64,000 bases of DNA from Chlorops oryzae. Lineage: Eukaryota > Arthropoda > Insecta > Diptera > Chloropidae. The position numbers and the translations under genes were made by a program. The notes beneath the pieces were generated by a model, which was not told the origin of the DNA, ran no database searches, and saw only the letters and a program-made list of their open reading frames with translations. The stretch lies in the NCBI GenBank assembly GCA_020466095.1, contig CM035806.1, positions 68,809,283 to 68,873,282 of the forward strand, read 5' to 3'. Shown here piece by piece: positions 58,213 to 64,000 of the stretch. The stretch's first letter is position 1. Every line of letters starts with the position of its first letter.

Positions 58213-59096
58213 TTTTTTTTTAATTTCGTTAAATTTACTCGGATACAGTAGTACCAATCATGTTCCATCCAGGAAATACTTTTTAAGAGAAGTGCATTCG
58301 TTAACTATTAAATTTCCAGCCTATTTTATTTGATTTCCTAAAAGTACTACAAAATGCCCCAAAATACTACTAAAAAAAGCAAGCTATACTACTAAACGAA
58401 AATTGAAAACGACAGCACTGTACTCAAATACACAAAAGTACGAACCGGTTTGACCACTGCAGACAGCGAGAACATGATAGAGCAAATCCTCTCAGTCGTG
58501 TTTTCACATGCAGGCAATAGATAAACATACAATAGAATATCCCAGGTGGAGCTGTGCACACTGTACAGAAGCTACTCGAACACGAATCTCAGATTCTCCA
58601 AAGGACTAAGGCGACTGATTGTTCCGCTTTTTCCTGCTCTGTCTAACAAAGCCTGCAGAGATCTTCGTTTATCACTCCCATTCCACTCCGGTTTTTCAAG
58701 CCATACATCAGTCTACAATGCCATACACAAATTCATATATCGCACTCTTGCTACTAAATCGGCATAATTAGAAATTTCGCCTTTCTTGAAAATCATTCGA
58801 TCTCTCATATAACTAAGAAAAAATAATATTTTCTAAACTTATATTACTCTCAATCGACTGCTGCATCAGTCAATATAAGCGTTAATTTTCTGGGAGTTGG
58901 GTTTCTTACAGAAAAATGCAATCGAACATAAAAAAAATTGATTAAAAAAATTTTGAGTTGTGCCGACTTATCAGCAAGGGTGCGATATGTTCATAAGTGA
59001 GCCACGCAATCGACAGAATAATGGGTCAAGCGCGGGATTGCCGAAAAACAATAAGAATGAAAACCACTTCTCTATGCGTTGAATCGAGAAGTCGAT
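58213..59096. other. Unassigned sequence flanking MITE F2
   Basis: 58213-58733 has several AGTACTAC-like motifs and short ORFs without domains. 58990-59096 leads into family-B copy B4. MITE F2 is listed separately. Confidence 0.35.
58734..58989. mobile_element. MITE family F, copy F2
   Basis: Ends CATATATCGCACTCTTGCTA and AGCAAGGGTGCGATATG. The interior matches F1 (26818-27071), including CTCAATCGACTGCTGCAT and CTTACAGAAAAATGCAATCG. About 255 bp. TTCATA occurs at both edges, a possible target duplication. Confidence 0.8.
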
Positions 59097-59858
59097 TTTT
59101 TATACCCAGCGTAAGCGGGGTATATTAGTTTTGTGCAAATCTTGTAACAGGGAGAATTATGCTCCGGAGATATAGACAAATATATATAGAAATGATCAGG
59201 ATCAAAAACTGAATCGATTTAGACATGTCCGTCTGTCCGTCCGTCCGTGGTCGGATCTCCTCCAAAACGGCTGGACCAATCAAGTCGAAATTTGGCACAA
59301 AGGTATATCGGGCTCCGAGTATGGTCCTAAGTACATATGGGAGACATCCACCCACTGCGACGCCCACAAATGAATTTAATATGTTTTCAGTAAAATGCTT
59401 GTAACTTGCGAACCACTCAACACATTTCATTGATATTTGGTGTACTGGTAAACTACAGAAAGGGACATATCCTGGAAAAAAATGGATGCCGTCCTCCTCG
59501 AGCCACGCCCACAAATAAGCCAACAAATAAGGGCTTATCGTAACTTGTAAAGTAGAAGCTTCATATTCGCAAGATAGGTTGACCAAGGCGAATGAAAGGT
59601 GTAGGAAAAAATTAATGTGGCCCGCCCACTGCCACGCCCACAAATAGAGATTTTTGTAACTCCCGAGGTAAAAGGTGTAAAAGCTTCAAATTCGCAACAT
59701 AGGTTTACCAAGGCAAATGAAAGGTGTAGGAAAAAATTTATGTAGCCCGCCCACTGTCACGCTCACAAATAGAGAAGCAAAACATAGTGCGCTCATAATG
59801 TTGGGACGCTGGGTATTTTAAAGTCGGGCTGGACCGACTTTAGCTTTCTTACTTGTTT
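59097..59858 (+). mobile_element. Family-B Helitron-like repeat, copy B4
   Basis: Starts TTTTTATACCCAGCGTAAGC, core GATCAGGATCAAAAACTG, a short (GTCC)n, and ends with AAAGTCGGGCTGGACCGACT then TTTCTTACTTGTTT. The 3' part contains a duplicated GGTGTAGG-type segment (about 59601 and 59727). The 172-codon minus-strand frame across it is not a gene. Confidence 0.8.
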
Positions 59859-60316
59859 AAATATCCGCTAAGAAAGGTTTTGCGAATTTTTGTCAATATT
59901 TTTTAGTCGTAGCCCCATTATCGTTATCATTAGCCTTAACTTAAATACCGGACCTTTTTCGGAAAATATATGGGTTGGAAATCAAGGTTTTGTACAAAAT
60001 TGTTAAAAATTTCATAAAATTCTCGCCTTTATCGACCTATAGCGCCTAAACTGTTGAACCGATTTCATCCATATGTATGAAGAATATGTTGTATTTTTAC
60101 TCTTCTTTCATATAAATTAAAGTTTTTTTGAAACCGTCCAACGATAATGGGGCTACGACTAAAAAATATTGACAAAAATTCGCAAAACCTTTCTTAGCGG
60201 ATATTTAAAAAACGCGAGCTAACTTTAAAATTTTACGCATATATTGAGATTCAGCGAAACAAATACTACAAAAAAAATTGGTTTCAAGTCAAAGGCAATT
60301 TTATTGTTGAGCAGTG

Positions 60317-60621
60317 TAATTGAATGAAAGGGAAAAGTGTTATGTGGGTGTTATGAAAGTTTAAATATTATTTATGACCTAAGCTCCGCATGAAATGGTG
60401 CCGACACTATCCGATCTCGAATTCATTGAGTTCAATTGAGTTCCACTTGGAACATTTGACAGAAAGTTTATTGTGAAAAATCGACAATTTTGTGAAACTT
60501 TCAATTTTCCTCTGAAATTCGGAGTGATTCTCCTTTTACTGTAAACATTTTGTTTGTTTTTTGCTTTGCGTGAATCTTGCCTAACCAAATTTTTTGTTTG
60601 TTTATTATCTCTTACCCGCAG
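60317..60621 (+). other. 3' end of the large intron
   Basis: Ordinary AT-rich intron with a pyrimidine-rich approach (TTTGTTTATTATCTCTTACC) to the CAG acceptor at 60619-60621. Confidence 0.6.
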
Positions 60622-60761
60622 ATACACCATCGTTTGCCATTTCACGAACACCCGGTTTCGGTTATCCACTACGTGAAGGCATTGAAGTATCACTGAAATG
60701 TGATGTTGATTCGAATCCGCCGAGCACACCGCGCTGGCAAAAGGATGACGGCGAAACACCG
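60622..60761 (+). CDS. Host gene exon: start of the next Ig domain
   Basis: The acceptor CTTACCCGCAG is followed by ATACACCA; the leftover T from the exon ending at 28713 plus AT gives Tyr, so the phase fits exactly. The exon reads YTPSFAISRTPGFGYPLREG, then IEVSLKCDVDSNPPSTPRWQ, then KDDGETP. This gives the A'-B strand, the first cysteine and the C-strand tryptophan of a further Ig domain. It closes at CCG|GTAAGT in phase 0, and the second cysteine must be in an exon beyond the window. Exon length (140 bp), splice signals and protein character match the other three exons, which supports one gene spanning the transposon-filled intron between them. Confidence 0.85.
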
Positions 60762-62020
60762 GTAAGTTAAAGTAGTTTTTAGCAATGAGATTAAGCAAGT
60801 TTCAAGCTGAACTCAAACTCAAACTCAAACGCATACACAAACTCAAACACGACACAAATTCGCAAAAATTTCCCAGATACGCGAATTCGAAAATTCTCCA
60901 AAATCTGTAGTTAATTGCAATGTTTCCACCCACTTTTCCTCTTGATTTTATTTTATTTTATTTTATTTAAGTTTTTTTTCCGCACCGACTTAGAGTTTTC
61001 AATGAGCTCTCACGCATGTGTAATTACAACCAAGGAAGAAAAGAGGAACAAAATAAAACCAAATCAGGAAAGGAAAAAACTGATATCGGCACGAAAGAAG
61101 TTGCGGGGGCTTTCGCTAGAACTTGCCATAGCCTCCTCTTTTTTCGCCGGGAGAATCTACCTCGCTTGAATTTCTTTTGAAGATGCTTGGTGTATTTATT
61201 GTGTTAATTCACTTCTACTATAGTTTGTTTGTTTATTGTAAGTAGGTAAGTTCAACTTTAAGTTGGTTTTTTTTTTAATTTTTTGGTTTTTTGTTTTTTG
61301 GAAATAAATCCTCTCAAATGCTCCCTGCTAAGGTTCACAGAGGAAAGGGAATTCACTCAGTTGTCATGGAGCTTTTCTATTTTGCTAACAGGCAGTAGCA
61401 ATTCAAAAGTTCAAATGGGGAAAAATTTAATTAATTTTACTTTTTAGTTAGAGAAAATAAATGAGGTTTTCTGGTAAAGACAAAAATAGAATCTCCTTCA
61501 TTCGTGATTCAAAAGATGACGATTGTCAGAAAACGAAATGAAATTAATTAAACTGAAAGCTTATGAAACGAAGTGTCAGACGGAAAGGCCAAAAAGAAAC
61601 AAAAATTTTGAACCAAAATGAATTAACGTAACTTAGCTTAACTTTACTCAGGAATTTGTTCCTTATACTCATAAGTTAAGTAAAAATTTTGAATAATTTC
61701 TCACTCACCTATTTATTGAAGAGAATGGATCAAGTCAGAGTACTGATTCAGTTGATCACATAAAATTGCGTAAATTCAATTTTGTCTGAGCCCTAGGCCC
61801 GGTTTCACCAAGCCTTAACCTTCTAAAAGGGTTGTCCTTAGAGGTTTCAGTTTGATATTAAGGATTTGAGATAAACCAAAAGACGAGTTTCTAAGCACAG
61901 GACGTAATAAAGAGATCAAGCTAAGTAGATCAATCTTTAGCCAAATTCCTGCCTATCGAAATAAGTATAAGAGTGACCCGAAAAGAATTTGTTGTCCGTC
62001 TTTCATTTAAGGTTGCATAA
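60762..62020 (+). other. Intron after the last visible Ig exon
   Basis: Begins GTAAGT. It contains ACTCAAACTCAA-type repeats (about 60815-60850), a TTTTATTTTA run (about 60947-60970) and a GGCCCGGTTTCACCAAGC motif at about 61798 that resembles one end of common arthropod MITEs without a visible partner end. No exon recognised. Confidence 0.4.
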
Positions 62021-62272
62021 TTATACCCAGCGTAAGCGGGGTATATTAGTTTTGTGCGTCGGATCTCCTCCGAAACGGTTGAACCAATGAAGTCGAAATT
62101 TGGCACACAGGTATATCGGGGTCCGAGTATGATGGGAGACATCCGCCCACTGCCACGCCCACAAATGAATTTATTGTGTTTTCAGTAAAATGCTTGCAAC
62201 TTGCGAACCACTAAACACATTCCGTTGATATTTGGTGTACTGGTAAACTACAAAAAGGGACGTATCCTTTTT
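62021..62272 (+). mobile_element. Family-B Helitron-like repeat, truncated copy B5
   Basis: Starts TTATACCCAGCGTAAGCGGG, then jumps at about 62059 straight to TCGGATCTCCTCCGAAACGG, losing the core and GTCY tract, and ends at GGGACGTATCC followed by a T-rich run. The 3' half and stem-loop are missing. Confidence 0.7.
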
Positions 62273-64000
62273 TTATTTTTTTTATTTTTTTTTATTTTTT
62301 CTGTTTTGAAAGTTTATGGGACAAAGTTTTTGTTTTTGTTTTAAACATATAAAATACTTATTGAATCACTCCTGCAGCCAGGAGTCTACACGCTGGGAAA
62401 AATATCACATACCCAATTATATTTTGCAGTCGTTACATACGTAATTGGGCATAATGTAATTATATTTTCATTATAACGTCCAATTATAGTTTTTATTACC
62501 TGCAATTGTATATGTAATTGTATCGAATGATATACAAATAAAAACAATTACATATACATAATTGCGTCTAATTAAATTTTTAATCGCCTACAATTTTATA
62601 ATATATTGTATATAATAATATAGAACGGGGCATTTTCCACGATTGAGCGGAATATATTTGACCACGTCACACAGTGTCAATTCTCCATACATTTTTTGGA
62701 AAAAAATAGAAGTAGTTATCGCACGGCAATAAAATTTGGCAGGAGTATTACTATAGGTCTAATTAAGAAAATTTTGAAAAAATCGAGGAATTCCGCCCAC
62801 TGCCAACCCCACCCCCCATATAACTGGAAGTTCTAACTTCCCTAATTTTTATCCTAGAGAGTTGAAATTAGATACATAGGTTGACGAACATACAAAAATG
62901 AGCAATATGAAAAAAAAAAATTATAATGCCACGCCTTCTTTTTCAAATACGCCCCTTCAAAGTTTGAAGATTTATATTATATAATATTTATCCTTATAAA
63001 AATTCTCGAAGGATATAAAAAATTTGAAGAATTTTTTGCGGATCTGTAAACTTAAAACATATATTAATCAGAAAACAAAAGCAGTTTTAGTCATGCGAAA
63101 GCTCTATAGAAAGTATATTAAAGTGAAAACGCGTGAAAATGCAAAGGATAAAGGCCTCGTCGCTGTGTTGAATATCGTTGATACTATTCAAGAAATACAG
63201 TTTTCATTGATTTTTTTCGACATTTGGTTTAGAAACTCTCCAACTATAGTGCAGAGCTTTAAAGCAAGTAAAATCTTTTTAGAATTTTTCAATGAAACTA
63301 TACTAATCTTTATTAACATTCAAAGTATATTAAATACATAAATAAGTATCGAACTTAATTTTACAAAGACTCACTCCCAGAGCTTTTAAATTCTGGGTCT
63401 GATGAAATAAAAGCCCCAAAATCTATATTTAAAGACGATTTACTTTCATCATCATTATCTTTATTAAACAAAACGTAATTTTCCAATTCTTTGCACAATT
63501 GTTTTTTTTTTTCGTGCACAGTTTTCTATATTTATGAACTTGTGGTTCAGAGGATAGCATCAAATGCTTAAAAACATCAATGTTATTTTTTTCTCTAGAA
63601 CATTTTCTGGCATTGTGTAATTATGTTCCTATATTACAACAAACATGTCATAATCAATTTCAATAATTTGCATTTTAAATGCAATTACACTCAAATGTGT
63701 TTCGAAAGGCGAGCTTAGCCAATTCGAGTATTTCGTAAGGAACCGCTCTTTGTATCGTTGGCAGCTATTCCACCGAGTGTAAAATTGCAAACTAATTATC
63801 CTTACTCTTTCTTTTCTTCTTCTTCTTTTCTTCATCAATATTTTCATTTTTTTCATTTTTGACAAATCAAAACAGTTCGCTTTGCTTTTCTGTTGTTGTT
63901 TTGTGGGAGCCCGCTATAAGTAAGTTTTAGAAAGTTTGGAATGTTAAGAAAAAACCAAAATTAAAAAACCAGCGAAAATTTGCCTTTTGGTATTTTTTTC
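62273..64000. other. Intronic stretch to window end, nothing firmly recognised
   Basis: A T-rich run follows B5. AATTATA-type inverted motifs lie at about 62410-62610. The 105-codon frame at 63024-63341 has a lysine/isoleucine-rich translation with no domain. The 63900s contain no exon signal that continues the Ig gene. Confidence 0.35.

Larger units (their letters stand above)
56354..60316. mobile_element. Palindromic TIR element (CACTGC ends), left arm filled by other repeats
   Basis: Left end CACTGCACAACAAAATCGAA and right end AATTTTATTGTTGAGCAGTG are inverted. About 110 bp of outer arm matches (to AGCTCGCGTTTTT at 56470). The arm then continues only at 59858 (AAATATCCGCTAAGAAAGG), matching the inner right arm at about 60187-60210. 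TAA flanks both ends (56351-56353, 60317-60319). The gap 56471-59857 holds A7, A8, an unassigned piece, MITE F2 and B4. The inner 59859-60210 is itself inverted (CCCCATTATCG against CGATAATGGGG). Confidence 0.75.
28714..60621 (+). other. 31.9-kb intron of the Ig gene, filled with nested transposons
   Basis: This intron is inferred from matching exon phases (donor phase 1 at 28713, acceptor completing the codon at 60622) and continuous Ig-domain content. It starts GTAAGT and ends CAG. It contains Loa-like and Jockey-clade LINEs on the minus strand, five A-family and three B-family Helitron-like repeats, two hAT-related elements and several foldbacks. Both LINEs lie antisense to the host gene. 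Several long inverted repeats inside it would form hairpins in the pre-mRNA. Confidence 0.75.

Noticed and set aside
59125..59643. 172-codon minus-strand ORF
   Set aside because: Lies wholly within family-B copy B4; similar partial frames appear in B3 and B2 only because the repeat is shared.
61798..61870. GGCCCGGTTTCACCAAGC as a complete MITE
   Set aside because: Only one end was found; no inverted partner is visible downstream or upstream within the window.

Overview
This is a eukaryotic window, most likely from a higher fly (Diptera; a tephritid-like species is plausible but cannot be proven without a search). The basis is an AT-rich, intron-dominated layout, a spliced multi-immunoglobulin cell-adhesion-type gene, dipteran-style non-LTR retrotransposons (Jockey, Loa and CR1/L2-like) and many short GTCY-containing dispersed repeats of the DINE-1/mini-me style. 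There is no bacterial or viral operon structure.

Host gene: four phase-compatible exons on the + strand (27609-27786, 28248-28474, 28560-28713, 60622-60761) encode parts of three successive Ig-like domains. The first three exons sit within 1.1 kb. The fourth lies behind a 31.9-kb intron. The window is therefore almost entirely intron of one gene: a 5' intron of at least 27.6 kb, the 31.9-kb intron, and a 3' intron of at least 3.2 kb. The paralogue was not identified.

Intron contents: (i) three families of about 0.7-0.9 kb dispersed repeats, named here A, B and C, that share a design: a TATACCC-type 5' hairpin, a GATCAG...GTCY microsatellite core, a 3' stem-loop and TTACTTGTTTT. They look like non-autonomous Helitron-like (HINE/DINE-1-type) elements, with at least 15 copies, including a head-to-tail pair at 56470-58212. 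(ii) Four LINEs or LINE remnants: an RNase H-bearing 3' remnant (1919-3094), a CR1/L2-like element (13544-17868, with probable 3' end near 23045), a Loa-like element with a 12-bp target duplication (38886-44269, minus) and a Jockey-clade element (about 52990-56030, minus). (iii) A 4.4-kb Ty3/Gypsy LTR retrotransposon (17910-22306) with 120-bp LTRs differing at one base but a multiply broken gag-pol. (iv) Many MITEs, foldbacks and non-autonomous DNA transposons with visible TIRs and target duplications: two hAT-type (8-bp), one Foldback/MULE-type (9-bp), several PIF/Harbinger-type (TTA/TAA) and several TA-type.

The strongest signal in the window is nesting. Gypsy sits in repeat D, which sits in a CR1-like LINE. 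A hAT sits in another TIR element, next to a foldback carrying its own MITE, all in one family-A copy. Two A copies, one B copy and a MITE fill one arm of a palindromic element. No autonomous, intact or coordinated new multi-gene system was found. The candidates worth attention are the HINE-like superfamily, the tandem-subrepeat foldback, and the long near-perfect hairpins that would lie in the gene's pre-mRNA.
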